Positions 14,673 through 22,770 of a stretch of 28,514 nt of DNA are shown one piece after another. Positions within the stretch are counted from its first letter, which is position 1, and each line of letters opens with the position of its first letter. The notes beneath the pieces were generated by a model. The model searched no databases. It saw nothing but the letters and a program-made list of their open reading frames with translations, and was not told the DNA's origin. The translations under genes were made by a program, and so were the position numbers. The DNA is taken from NCBI GenBank assembly GCA_038248745.1, contig JBBRXC010000006.1, positions 1 to 28,514 on the forward strand. Reading direction: 5' to 3'. The stretch comes from JAENWH01 sp038248745. GTDB lineage: Bacteria; Bacillota; Clostridia; Peptostreptococcales; Anaerovoracaceae.

Positions 14673-15794
14673 TTAAAACTTACCATATTTACTGTAAAAT
14701 TCTTCCTTATATTCAAGAAATTTATCTTCTTCAATAGATATTCTGATCTTCTCCATCATTTTTACCAAAAAATGCAAATTATGTTCTGTTAAAAGCATGG
14801 ATGATAATATTTCATTCGACTTAAATAAATGCCTTAAATAAGCTCTCGAATAATTTTTGCAGGTATAGCAATCACATTCATCATCTAAAGGGGTAAAGTC
14901 TCTTTCATATTTAGCATTTTTTATGGCCACTTTTCCATGTGATGTCATAGCTGCGCCATTTCTAGCTATTCTTGTAGGAAGTACACAGTCAAACATATCA
15001 ACACCACGTTCTACACCCTCAAATAAACAATCAGGGCTACCTACCCCCATAAGATATCTTGGTTTATTTTCTGGTAAATAATCAACACAGTAATCAAGAA
15101 CCTCATACATTAAAGGTTTTGGTTCTCCCACGCTTAATCCACCAATGGCATAACCCGGCAAATCCAGGGCAACAATGCCTTTTGCGCTTTCCAGCCTTAA
15201 GTCTTTGTACATACCCCCTTGCATTATTCCAAACAAAGATTGAACCTCTATGTTTTTGTGGGCATCCTTACATCTTTCCAACCACCTTGTTGTTCTTTCT
15301 AGGGATTTTTCCACATACTCTCTTTCTGCAGGGTATGGGGCACATTCATCAAATGCCATGATAATATCAGCACCTAAGTCATTTTGTATTTCAATAGATT
15401 TCTCAGGCGACAGCATATGGCTGGAACCATCAATATGAGATCTAAACTTGACCCCTTCCTCTGTTATTTTTCTCAAGTCACCTAGGCTGAAAACCTGAAA
15501 TCCTCCGCTGTCTGTTAAGATAGCCTTGTTCCAATTCATAAACTTATGCAGCCCGCCTGCCTGTTTGACGATATCGTGTCCAGGTCTAAGATAGAGATGG
15601 TAGGTGTTTGACAAAATAATTTGAGCTCCCATTTTTTCTACATCTTCCGGTTTAATGGCCTTTACAGTGGCTGCCGTTCCAACTGGCATAAAAACAGGAG
15701 TTTCGATACTACCATGGGGTGTATTTACTCTCCCTCTTCTTGCCTTTGTTCTTGTATCTTTCTTAATTAATTCGTAAGTTACAGCATGTTTCAA
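14673..15794 (-). CDS. tgt: tRNA-guanine transglycosylase
   Basis: Encodes 373 residues, the usual bacterial length. It swaps guanine-34 of GUN-anticodon tRNAs for preQ1 in queuosine synthesis. The active-site motif ILTDSGGFQVFSL holds D95, and MFDCVLPTR near the middle holds the second catalytic Asp. The C-terminal zinc site reads CDCYTC followed by EHNLHFL, giving three Cys and one His. The GGLSVGEP segment binds substrate. It lies 11 bases after queA and should be expressed with it. Nothing abnormal was seen. Confidence 0.97.
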   Translation of the reverse strand: MKHAVTYELIKKDTRTKARRGRVNTPHGSIETPVFMPVGTAATVKAIKPEDVEKMGAQIILSNTYHLYLRPGHDIVKQAGGLHKFMNWNKAILTDSGGFQVFSLGDLRKITEEGVKFRSHIDGSSHMLSPEKSIEIQNDLGADIIMAFDECAPYPAEREYVEKSLERTTRWLERCKDAHKNIEVQSLFGIMQGGMYKDLRLESAKGIVALDLPGYAIGGLSVGEPKPLMYEVLDYCVDYLPENKPRYLMGVGSPDCLFEGVERGVDMFDCVLPTRIARNGAAMTSHGKVAIKNAKYERDFTPLDDECDCYTCKNYSRAYLRHLFKSNEILSSMLLTEHNLHFLVKMMEKIRISIEEDKFLEYKEEFYSKYGKF

Positions 15795-15805
15795 TTCGTT
15801 TCTCC

Positions 15806-16852
15806 TTATATAATTAGCATCGCATCCCCATAGCTGAAAAATCTGTATTTTTCTTCTACAGCAATCTGATAAATTCTCATGATATCTTCTCTGTTATATA
15901 ATGCTGAGATCAGCATCAGCAATGTGGATTTAGGGAGGTGGAAATTTGTAATCAATGAATCAATGATTTTAAATTTGTACCCTGGATAGATGAAAATATC
16001 GGTTTCTCTGGCTATATGATCCTTTGTATCAATGATATTTCCACTTTCAAAAGGAATTGCAGCACTTTCAAGAGTCCTTGTTGAGGTTGTGCCTACCGAA
16101 ATGATGCGGCCCCCTTCATTTTTTGTCGAATTGATTATTTTTGCGCTCTCTTCACTTATTTCATACTCTTCAAAGTGCATATGATGCTCTTCTATCTTTT
16201 CGCAACTAACAGGTTTAAACGTTCCAATTCCAACATGTAAAGTAACATATGCGATCCGAACACCTTTCTCTTTTGCTTTACATAATAGTTCTTCTGTAAA
16301 GTGTAAGCCGGCTGTAGGTGCTGCAACAGATCCCTCCGTTTTGCAATATACTGTCTGATATCTGTCCTTATCTTCCAGCTCGCTTGCTCTTTCAATATAG
16401 GGCGGAAGAGGCATACTGCCTAGCTCTTCCAACCGCTCAAGGAAAATACCTTCATAGTTAAAATCAACAATTTTTGTTCCATCTTCACCATTTCCAACAA
16501 CCAATGCAGAAAAATCATTGGCAAAATCCACTACGTCCCCCGCTTTTAAACGCTTGCCTGGCTTCACCATGGTTTCCCATCTGTCCCCTTCAATTCGCTT
16601 AATCAGTAAAAATTCCACCTTAGCCCCTGTTTCTTGTTTAACGCCAAAAAGTCTGGCAGGAAGAACTTTTGAATTATTTAAAACAAGGCAGTCGCCCTTA
16701 TTGATATAGTCCAGTATATTGTAAAAATGCTTATGTTCAACCTTCCCCGTATCCCTATGGACAACAAGAAGCCTTGAATTTTCTCTCTTATCTGCTGGTT
16801 TTTGAGCAATTAATTCCACTGGTAAATCATAATCAAAATCTTTAATGTGCAT
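15806..16852 (-). CDS. queA: S-adenosylmethionine:tRNA ribosyltransferase-isomerase
   Basis: Encodes 348 residues, typical for QueA, which transfers the ribosyl part of SAM onto preQ1 in tRNA to make epoxyqueuosine. Hallmarks are the N-terminal FDYDLPVELIAQKPADKR, CLVLNNSKVLPARLFG, VAAPTAGLHFTEELL, YVTLHVGIGTFKPV and the C-terminal ITNFHLPKSTLLMLISA. The gene lies 8 bases after the SpoIID/LytB gene with a GGAGATAGC site, and 11 bases before tgt, so the two queuosine steps are co-expressed. Confidence 0.97.
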   Translation of the reverse strand: MHIKDFDYDLPVELIAQKPADKRENSRLLVVHRDTGKVEHKHFYNILDYINKGDCLVLNNSKVLPARLFGVKQETGAKVEFLLIKRIEGDRWETMVKPGKRLKAGDVVDFANDFSALVVGNGEDGTKIVDFNYEGIFLERLEELGSMPLPPYIERASELEDKDRYQTVYCKTEGSVAAPTAGLHFTEELLCKAKEKGVRIAYVTLHVGIGTFKPVSCEKIEEHHMHFEEYEISEESAKIINSTKNEGGRIISVGTTSTRTLESAAIPFESGNIIDTKDHIARETDIFIYPGYKFKIIDSLITNFHLPKSTLLMLISALYNREDIMRIYQIAVEEKYRFFSYGDAMLII

Positions 16853-16860
16853 GCTATCTC

Positions 16861-18291
16861 CTATTTTATTTCTATGTTTGTATAGAAATAATTTAAAATA
16901 TCTCGAAAATTAAATCCTTGTTTTGCCATTTCTATAGCACTATCCTGAGGCAAGCCTACCCCGTGTCCCCATCCCAAGCCATTAAACACAACAACGCCAT
17001 TTGTCACTTCAGAAGTTTTTGGTTCCATTTCAAACAATTTGCTGGACAAATTTCCGTCTATTACAAATGCTGTCTCCTTATTTAGTTCAACAGTTTTTCC
17101 TGAAGCATCTAAAACATAAATTTTTTCTTCCGTTAAATTGCTTAAATTATACCCTCTGAGAAAAATGCCTCTGCTGGCAATGATTGGCTTCGTTTCTTCA
17201 TTTATATTAAACATGGTAGATTTGATGGCTGCCATCCCAAGAATGGATCGTATTTTTTCTTTTAATAAGGTGGCTTTTCCCTGATCCCCGATGAATTCCA
17301 TCGCTGCAACAGCACCAGCTGAATTTTTATCCGTAATTGCAACAGACTTTAAATTACCAATATTATATCCAGCAACTCTAAGTTTACTTTCAAGTTCGGA
17401 AAAAGTGAATTGAGCATTCCATTTGTATACAGGAGAATAATCATCTTTTACGCCTCTTAAATAACCCAGTTCGGCATTCCATACATCTTCAACATTCTGC
17501 GTATGCCCCCCACTATTTTTAGAGAAGAAAGCTGCTACAGGCTTATTTTCATAATAAATATTCAAATCTTTCGTTTCATTCACTGCCAAATTCGTTTTTA
17601 CATTTTCATCTGAATATCCCTTATACACCTGGCAATGTGTTGAATCACAAAGGTCATATCCACTGGTTTCATGTCTCCCCAGATTTGTTAGTGCGTAACT
17701 TCTCACGACGACAGCCTGAGCTTTTAAGGCTTCAATAGGATTAGAGTACCCCATTTCTCCATTGATTACACCATAAGCATATTCATCTATAGACAATATG
17801 TTGATTACCTTAAAAGTATTGTTCGCATTCATAAAAAAGGATATCCCGCCCCGATAGGCTTTGCCATCATATTTAACAACTGAATCAAAGGTTGACCCAT
17901 CGGAATTTAAATATTCCAAGTAATTTCCAGATACTAAAGAAAATCCTTCTAACAGCATTTCAGAAACTTTTTTCTGTGTTCCGCCAACTTCGCAGATTAA
18001 TTCCTCATTATCCGCTCCCGTTACTGAAAATACCCCATTTGTCACTGAAACGGATACAGCCTTTATACCCTGCAGCGTATAGAAGTTTTCAGCTCCCTTA
18101 AAATCCCAGACTGCAAGGTCTTCATCCCCTGAAATCTTACTGTTTGAAGGAGAAGCTGAAATATATTTTAATCCGATTTTTACAAATTCAGGGTTTTCAT
18201 CTGCAAAAGAAATTGCATAATAAGGCAAAACCATAACCGCAACAAGTATTATTGACAGTAGTAATTTTAAATATTTTTTTGGCGTTTGCAT
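16861..18291 (-). CDS. SpoIID/LytB-domain protein, secreted peptidoglycan lytic enzyme
   Basis: Encodes 476 residues. Residues 1-31 form a signal peptide or anchor with a hydrophobic LLLSIILVAVMVLPYYA core. The SpoIID domain shows YAYGVINGEMGYSNPIEALKA with E179 at the catalytic position of SpoIID lytic transglycosylases, then AQAVVVRSYAL, and a CDSTHCQVY segment that supplies Cys/His metal ligands in this family. SGGHTQNVEDVW and a C-terminal GLGWGHGVGLPQDSA complete the domain. SpoIID cleaves denuded glycan strands during engulfment; this longer protein may be a vegetative or spore-related paralogue. It sits between ruvB and queA with 11- and 8-base gaps. Its presence suggests a spore-forming lineage but does not prove sporulation. 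Confidence 0.9.
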   Translation of the reverse strand: MQTPKKYLKLLLSIILVAVMVLPYYAISFADENPEFVKIGLKYISASPSNSKISGDEDLAVWDFKGAENFYTLQGIKAVSVSVTNGVFSVTGADNEELICEVGGTQKKVSEMLLEGFSLVSGNYLEYLNSDGSTFDSVVKYDGKAYRGGISFFMNANNTFKVINILSIDEYAYGVINGEMGYSNPIEALKAQAVVVRSYALTNLGRHETSGYDLCDSTHCQVYKGYSDENVKTNLAVNETKDLNIYYENKPVAAFFSKNSGGHTQNVEDVWNAELGYLRGVKDDYSPVYKWNAQFTFSELESKLRVAGYNIGNLKSVAITDKNSAGAVAAMEFIGDQGKATLLKEKIRSILGMAAIKSTMFNINEETKPIIASRGIFLRGYNLSNLTEEKIYVLDASGKTVELNKETAFVIDGNLSSKLFEMEPKTSEVTNGVVVFNGLGWGHGVGLPQDSAIEMAKQGFNFRDILNYFYTNIEIK

Positions 18292-18302
18292 TGTAGCCTC
18301 TC

Positions 18303-19328
18303 CTACTCTATAGACAATTGTGCCTCAATGGGATTTATAATCCCTAGATGCAAGTATGCCTCATCTGAAACCATTCTTCCCTTTTGCGTTCGATGAAGAA
18401 AACCTTGCTGAATTAAATAGGGTTCATAAAGATCTTCAATGGTAACTCTTTCTTCCCCAATTGCTGCTGCGATGGTATCAATTCCTACAGGTCCACCTTT
18501 AAATCTTTCTATGATGATTCTTAATATCTCTCGATCAAGGGATTCAAGTCCCATTTCATCAATTCCTAAAGATTTCAATGTGCTGTCAGTAATCTCTATG
18601 TCTATTTCACCATTCCCTTTGACTTGAGAAAAATCCCGAACTCGTTTTAGCAGTCTGTTTGCTACTCTCGGAGTTCCTCTTGAACGTTTGGCCAATTCTT
18701 CTAATGATTCTTCATCTATTGGAATGTTTAAAATACTAGCAGAACGTTTAATAATTGTTTTCAGTTCTTCAACAGTATACAATTCAAACTTACTGACTAC
18801 ACCAAATCTATCTCTCAGCGGCGCAGAAAGACTTCCGGCTCTTGTTGTTGCACCGATCAGGGTGAACTTCGCCAAATCAAGTCTGATGGACCGGGCAGAC
18901 GGGCCTTTCCCTATGATGATGTCTAAAGCAAAATCTTCCATTGCTGAGTATAGAATCTCTTCAACCGATCTGTTTAATCGATGTATTTCATCAATAAAAA
19001 GCACGTCATTCTCATTTAAATTGGTGATAATTGCCGCCAGATCACCAGCCCGTTCAATGGCAGGGCCAGAGGTAATTCTAATATCTACGCCCAATTCATT
19101 GGCAATGATTCCGGCTAAAGTAGTTTTACCAAGCCCTGGCGGTCCATAAAAAAGGACATGATCCAATGGCTCACCTCTCATTTGTGCTGCCTCTATAAAA
19201 ACTTTTAAATTATCAGTCGCCTTTTTTTGTCCAATATACTCTTCCAGTTTTTTGGGCCGAAGGGTAAGCTCAACTGTTTTTTCTTCGTCATTTAATTTTG
19301 TAGCTGTAATTCTATCTTCGTATTCCAT
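18303..19328 (-). CDS. ruvB: Holliday junction branch migration ATPase RuvB
   Basis: Encodes 341 residues. RuvB is the hexameric motor that drives branch migration with RuvA. Walker A is GPPGLGKTT (62-70), Walker B is FIDEIHRLNR (111-120), sensor 1 is LIGATTRAGSLS, and the arginine-finger loop is LRDRFG. The C-terminal winged helix includes GGPVGIDTIAAAIGEE and LIQQGFLHRTQKGR. It lies 11 bases after ruvA, and gene order ruvC-ruvA-ruvB is intact. Confidence 0.98.
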   Translation of the reverse strand: MEYEDRITATKLNDEEKTVELTLRPKKLEEYIGQKKATDNLKVFIEAAQMRGEPLDHVLFYGPPGLGKTTLAGIIANELGVDIRITSGPAIERAGDLAAIITNLNENDVLFIDEIHRLNRSVEEILYSAMEDFALDIIIGKGPSARSIRLDLAKFTLIGATTRAGSLSAPLRDRFGVVSKFELYTVEELKTIIKRSASILNIPIDEESLEELAKRSRGTPRVANRLLKRVRDFSQVKGNGEIDIEITDSTLKSLGIDEMGLESLDREILRIIIERFKGGPVGIDTIAAAIGEERVTIEDLYEPYLIQQGFLHRTQKGRMVSDEAYLHLGIINPIEAQLSIE

Positions 19329-19339
19329 ATGTTCTCCCT

Positions 19340-19933
19340 TTAGAATAATCTTTTTAATGCCTTCTTAATATATTCTTCTGCTGTCAAATCATTTTCTTCA
19401 ATATTCGCAAGAGAACAAACAGCTTCTCCCTTTGTGTACCCAAGAGAAATCAAGGCATTGACAGCTTCTGATTTTCCATCTGTTGCAAAAACAGATTCTA
19501 CTGCGCCTGAAGATTGTTCTAGCCCGGAAACATTTCCTATTTTATCCTTTAATTCTAATACAATTCTTTGTGCTGTCTTTTTCCCAATGCCATTTGCCTT
19601 TGTTAAGGTTATGGGATCATCAAATATAATGGCTTTTTTGATTTCATCCAGTGGCATTGATGAAAGTACTGCAAGAGCTGCTTTCGCGCCTACTCCGCTA
19701 ATGGTCATTAATTTATTGAACATTGAAAGAGCTTCTTTATCTCCAAACCCATACAGGCTGATATCATCTTCTCGAACAATCATTGCCGTATAGGCTAAAA
19801 CCGTTTCTCCTTCTTTTGATAAATAAATACTTGAATTTTCCGGTACGAACAATTGGTAACCCAAGCCATTATTTTCTATCACCACTCCACCAGGAATATG
19901 CATGGTGATTTGTCCCTTTATGTAATGTAGCAT
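19340..19933 (-). CDS. ruvA: Holliday junction DNA-binding protein RuvA
   Basis: Encodes 197 residues, the normal length. The N-terminal OB-fold contains GVVIENNGLGYQLFVP. Two helix-hairpin-helix motifs follow: MTISGVGAKAALAVLS and KANGIGKKTAQRIVLELKDK. The C-terminal domain ALISLGYTKGEAV, which contacts RuvB, is present. RuvA holds the junction in a square-planar form for RuvB. It lies 9 bases after ruvC. Confidence 0.97.
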   Translation of the reverse strand: MLHYIKGQITMHIPGGVVIENNGLGYQLFVPENSSIYLSKEGETVLAYTAMIVREDDISLYGFGDKEALSMFNKLMTISGVGAKAALAVLSSMPLDEIKKAIIFDDPITLTKANGIGKKTAQRIVLELKDKIGNVSGLEQSSGAVESVFATDGKSEAVNALISLGYTKGEAVCSLANIEENDLTAEEYIKKALKRLF

Positions 19934-19942
19934 GCTTTTCTC

Positions 19943-20437
19943 CTATTTCCCGATTCTTTTATTATAATTCGCACAATTACCATGACAAATAGCCGCCGCC
20001 AGTGCATCTGCAGTATCATCAGGTTTTGGGACTTCTTCAAGATTCAAAATTGTTTTCACCATGATTTGAATCTGTCTTTTTTCTGCTCTCCCATATCCAA
20101 CAAGCGCCTGTTTTATTTGAAGTGGTGTATATTCGCCGATCTCAAGTCCTGAATTTACACAGGCTAAAATTGCAACCCCTCGTGCTTGGCCAACCATCAA
20201 TGCCGTTTTGGCGTTGTTATTAAAAAACAGTTCTTCTATGGAGGCGGTATCAGGTTTGTGTTCCGCAATAATTTCCATCAATGAAGAATAAATGCATTTT
20301 AGTCGGTCAGGCATATTCATCTTTGAATCTGTTGTGATTGCACCATAGTCAATCACAGAAAATTTGCTTCCATTCATATCGATGATACCATATCCTAAAA
20401 TTGCATAACCGGGGTCAATGCCAAGTATTTTCATCAT
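19943..20437 (-). CDS. ruvC: crossover junction endodeoxyribonuclease RuvC
   Basis: Encodes 164 residues. RuvC is the dimeric nuclease that resolves Holliday junctions. The RNase H-fold acidic residues are visible: D8 in ILGIDPGYAILGYG, a Glu in SIEELFFNNN near 67-73, and D140-D141 with D144 in KPDDTADALAAAICH. Two ATG codons are adjacent; AGGAG lies three bases before the first and six before the second (20432-20434), so the second is the more likely start. First gene of the seven-gene operon, with a candidate LexA box upstream. Confidence 0.97.
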   Translation of the reverse strand: MMKILGIDPGYAILGYGIIDMNGSKFSVIDYGAITTDSKMNMPDRLKCIYSSLMEIIAEHKPDTASIEELFFNNNAKTALMVGQARGVAILACVNSGLEIGEYTPLQIKQALVGYGRAEKRQIQIMVKTILNLEEVPKPDDTADALAAAICHGNCANYNKRIGK

Positions 20438-20460
20438 TTCTCCTATTTCCTGCTTGAAAT

Positions 20461-20489
20461 ATTATATCATGTTATCAGAAAAATTGTAA
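20461..20489 (-). promoter_or_regulatory. promoter of the ruvC operon
   Basis: On the minus strand TTACAA (20484-20489) and TATAAT (20461-20466) are 17 bases apart, with an extended -10 TG one base before TATAAT. Transcription should begin near 20454, just before ruvC. The palindrome at 20493-20508 abuts the -35 box. Confidence 0.75.
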
Positions 20490-20492
20490 CAT

Positions 20493-20508
20493 ACAAACAT
20501 ATGTTTGT
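20493..20508. promoter_or_regulatory. LexA-like (SOS box) palindrome between ruvC and argR
   Basis: ACAAACATATGTTTGT is a perfect 16-bp palindrome. Its AACATATGTT core equals the core of the Gram-positive LexA/DinR box (GAACNNNNGTTC), with A/T in place of the outer G/C. It lies three bases upstream of the ruvC -35 and 12 bases upstream of the argR -35. SOS control of ruv genes is known in Clostridia, so LexA binding is plausible. The outer-base departure leaves room for another regulator. Confidence 0.6.
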
Positions 20509-20520
20509 CCACAATACTTG

Positions 20521-20550
20521 TTGATATTTTTATACATGACATGGTATAAT
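20521..20550 (+). promoter_or_regulatory. promoter of argR-recN
   Basis: TTGATA (20521-20526) and TATAAT (20545-20550) are 18 bases apart, with TG one base before the -10 hexamer. The start would be near 20557, giving a short leader to the AAAGGAG site and the ATG at 20587. Confidence 0.65.
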
Positions 20551-20586
20551 TATGAATATATCCCCCATTATGAAAGGAGTCTACTG

Positions 20587-21036
20587 ATGCGATATTCAAG
20601 ACAAAATAGAATTCTTGGTTTAATAAAAGAGCACGAAATAGAAACACAAGAAAAATTAGCATATTTACTTAAAGAAGATGGCTTTGATGTTACACAAGCA
20701 ACAGTTTCAAGAGATATAAAAGAACTTCAGCTTATAAAAACACTTTCTTCTTCTGGAAAATATAAATATGCACTTGGTACGATTGCAGATGCTCCTATAA
20801 CAGATAGATTCGTTAAAATTTTCAAGGATACAATTTTAAGCGTTGCTTCATCTAAAAATCTCATTGTCATCAAAACACTCACCGGTTGTGCAAATGCAGC
20901 CGCTGAAGCCATAGATTCCTTAAGTTTACCTTTTATGTTGGGCACAATAGCAGGAGATAATACCATTTTAATTATTGTTGATGATGAAAAAAACGTACTT
21001 TTCCTTGAAGGAAAATTTAATGAGTTATTAAGATAA
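20587..21036 (+). CDS. argR: arginine repressor ArgR
   Basis: Encodes 149 residues, the normal ArgR/AhrC length. The N-terminal winged helix includes RQNRILGLIKEHEIETQEKL and the recognition segment VTQATVSRDIKELQLIK. The C-terminal hexamerisation and arginine-binding domain shows TLTGCANAAAEAID and GTIAGDNTILII. ArgR represses arginine synthesis and can activate catabolism when arginine is bound. The ATG at 20587 is chosen because AAAGGAG lies six bases upstream; a frame extension further upstream would run through the promoter. It is followed by recN after 10 bases, a pairing conserved across Firmicutes. Confidence 0.96.
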   Translation: MRYSRQNRILGLIKEHEIETQEKLAYLLKEDGFDVTQATVSRDIKELQLIKTLSSSGKYKYALGTIADAPITDRFVKIFKDTILSVASSKNLIVIKTLTGCANAAAEAIDSLSLPFMLGTIAGDNTILIIVDDEKNVLFLEGKFNELLR

Positions 21037-21046
21037 GAGGTATATA

Positions 21047-22714
21047 ATGATTTCTCATATTAGCATTACGGATTTTGCCATCATAAATCAGCTTTCTGTT
21101 GATTTTCATCCTGGTCTGAATATTATTACAGGTGAAACAGGTGCCGGCAAATCTATTATTATTGAAGCAATCAGTCTTGTTCTTGGTAGCCGGGCTGATA
21201 CAACCTATATTAGAACGGGTAAAGACAAGTCTTTTGTTCAAATAGTTTTTGAAGACGTCAGTAAAGAAGTTTATTCCTATTTAGTTGAAAACGGTATAGA
21301 TATTCCAATCAATACTCAGATCATTATTACCCGCGAGATTACAACCGGTGGTAAAAGTATCTGTAAAATTAATGGTCAAATCATTTCAGTTTCAGCTTTA
21401 AACAAAATATGCAAACGATTAGCTGATATTCATGGTCAATATGACCATCAATCTCTTTTAATTCCAGAAAACCATATAAATTTTATTGATCTTTACGGTT
21501 CTGAAAACATTGGAACTCTGAAAGAAAAGGTTTTTTCAAGTTATAAAAATTACCTGTCTCTAAAGCAAAAGCTTTCGTCTATTCTGAAAAATGAGAGTGA
21601 CTCCCTCCGTCACAGAGACTTTATGGAATTCGAACGGAATGAAATATCTGTTGCGAAGCTACAAATTGGAGAAGATGAGGAGTTATCAAAAGAAATATCC
21701 ATACTTCAAAATGGAGAAAAGATCTTTGAAAACCTTCAAACGTCTTATGATTTACTTTATGAAGCAACGCCTTCAAGTCTTTCTGAAATCAAAAAAGTAA
21801 TTGATTTGCTTTCAAATGTGGAAGAATTTTCTCCTGAAATCAAACAAAATAAAGATATTCTTTCAGATTCTTATTATCGAATACAAGAAGTATCCTCAGA
21901 AATAAGGAAACTTAAAGAAGGGATTTCTTTTAACCAAGAAGACTTAAACGATTCCATTTCACGACTTGATTTTATCGATATTTTGAAGAGAAAATATGGC
22001 GGCACAATCGAAAAAGTTCTTGAATACAAGGAATCGCTTGAAAATAAGTTGGAAATAATCAATAATTTTGATACACTTAAATTGTCATTAGAAAAAGAAT
22101 TGAAGCTTTCAGAAGAAGAATTGATTTCCTTATGTTCCCTGCTTTCTGATTCAAGAAAAAAAGTTTCAAAAACGCTTGAACAGGAAATTAACAATCAGTT
22201 GTTGGAATTAAATTTTAATGATGCTAAAATATTTATAGAATTTAACAAAAAAGCACCCGAAGAAAATGGAGCCGATATTGTTGAATTCATCATATCAACG
22301 AACAAGGGAGAAGCGCCAAAACCTCTAGCAAAAATAGCTTCAGGCGGAGAAATATCAAGAATCATGTTGGCTTTTAAAAATATATTAGGAGATCTTGATT
22401 CTATTCCGACAATGATATTTGATGAAATAGACAGTGGGATCAGTGGAATAACAGCAAGTATCGTCGGCAAGAAGCTACTTCAAATTTCAAGCAAGCATCA
22501 GATTATTTGTATAACCCATCTGCCACAAATAGCAGCTTATGGCGCCTATAATTACAAGATTGATAAGGTTACGGATGACAATTCAACGAATACTACTGTG
22601 ATCCCCTTAGATGCTCAATCAAAAATAATGGAAATTGCAAGGCTTACTAGTGGATTAAGCATTACAGATTCAACAATAAATAATGCAAAAGAGTTAATTC
22701 AATTTAGCAAATAA
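21047..22714 (+). CDS. recN: DNA repair protein RecN
   Basis: Encodes 555 residues, the expected size. RecN is an SMC-like ATPase that acts early in double-strand break repair. The N-terminal head has FHPGLNIITGETGAGKS (Walker A). A long coiled coil occupies the middle, roughly 150-370. The C-terminal head has KIASGGEISRIMLAFK (ABC signature) and TMIFDEIDSGISG (Walker B), followed by IICITHLPQIAAYG. It lies 10 bases after argR and should share its promoter, possibly under SOS influence through the upstream palindrome. It ends at a strong terminator. Confidence 0.97.
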   Translation: MISHISITDFAIINQLSVDFHPGLNIITGETGAGKSIIIEAISLVLGSRADTTYIRTGKDKSFVQIVFEDVSKEVYSYLVENGIDIPINTQIIITREITTGGKSICKINGQIISVSALNKICKRLADIHGQYDHQSLLIPENHINFIDLYGSENIGTLKEKVFSSYKNYLSLKQKLSSILKNESDSLRHRDFMEFERNEISVAKLQIGEDEELSKEISILQNGEKIFENLQTSYDLLYEATPSSLSEIKKVIDLLSNVEEFSPEIKQNKDILSDSYYRIQEVSSEIRKLKEGISFNQEDLNDSISRLDFIDILKRKYGGTIEKVLEYKESLENKLEIINNFDTLKLSLEKELKLSEEELISLCSLLSDSRKKVSKTLEQEINNQLLELNFNDAKIFIEFNKKAPEENGADIVEFIISTNKGEAPKPLAKIASGGEISRIMLAFKNILGDLDSIPTMIFDEIDSGISGITASIVGKKLLQISSKHQIICITHLPQIAAYGAYNYKIDKVTDDNSTNTTVIPLDAQSKIMEIARLTSGLSITDSTINNAKELIQFSK

Positions 22715-22730
22715 ATTAGAAATAACCAAA

Positions 22731-22756
22731 AAAATGACGGCTTCTGCCGTCATTTT
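22731..22756. terminator. bidirectional intrinsic terminator between recN and ispH-rpsA
   Basis: AAAATGACGGC and GCCGTCATTTT form a perfect 11-bp stem around a 4-base loop. The A and T tracts on each side make it work in both directions. It serves the convergent argR-recN and ispH-rpsA transcripts; on the minus strand the T tract is seven bases. Confidence 0.93.
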
Positions 22757-22770
22757 CTATTTGTGCTTTA

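Noticed and set aside
20518..20586. Longer ArgR starting upstream
   Set aside because: It would run through the promoter and put 23 extra residues before the conserved MRYSRQNRIL start; AAAGGAG is placed for the ATG at 20587.
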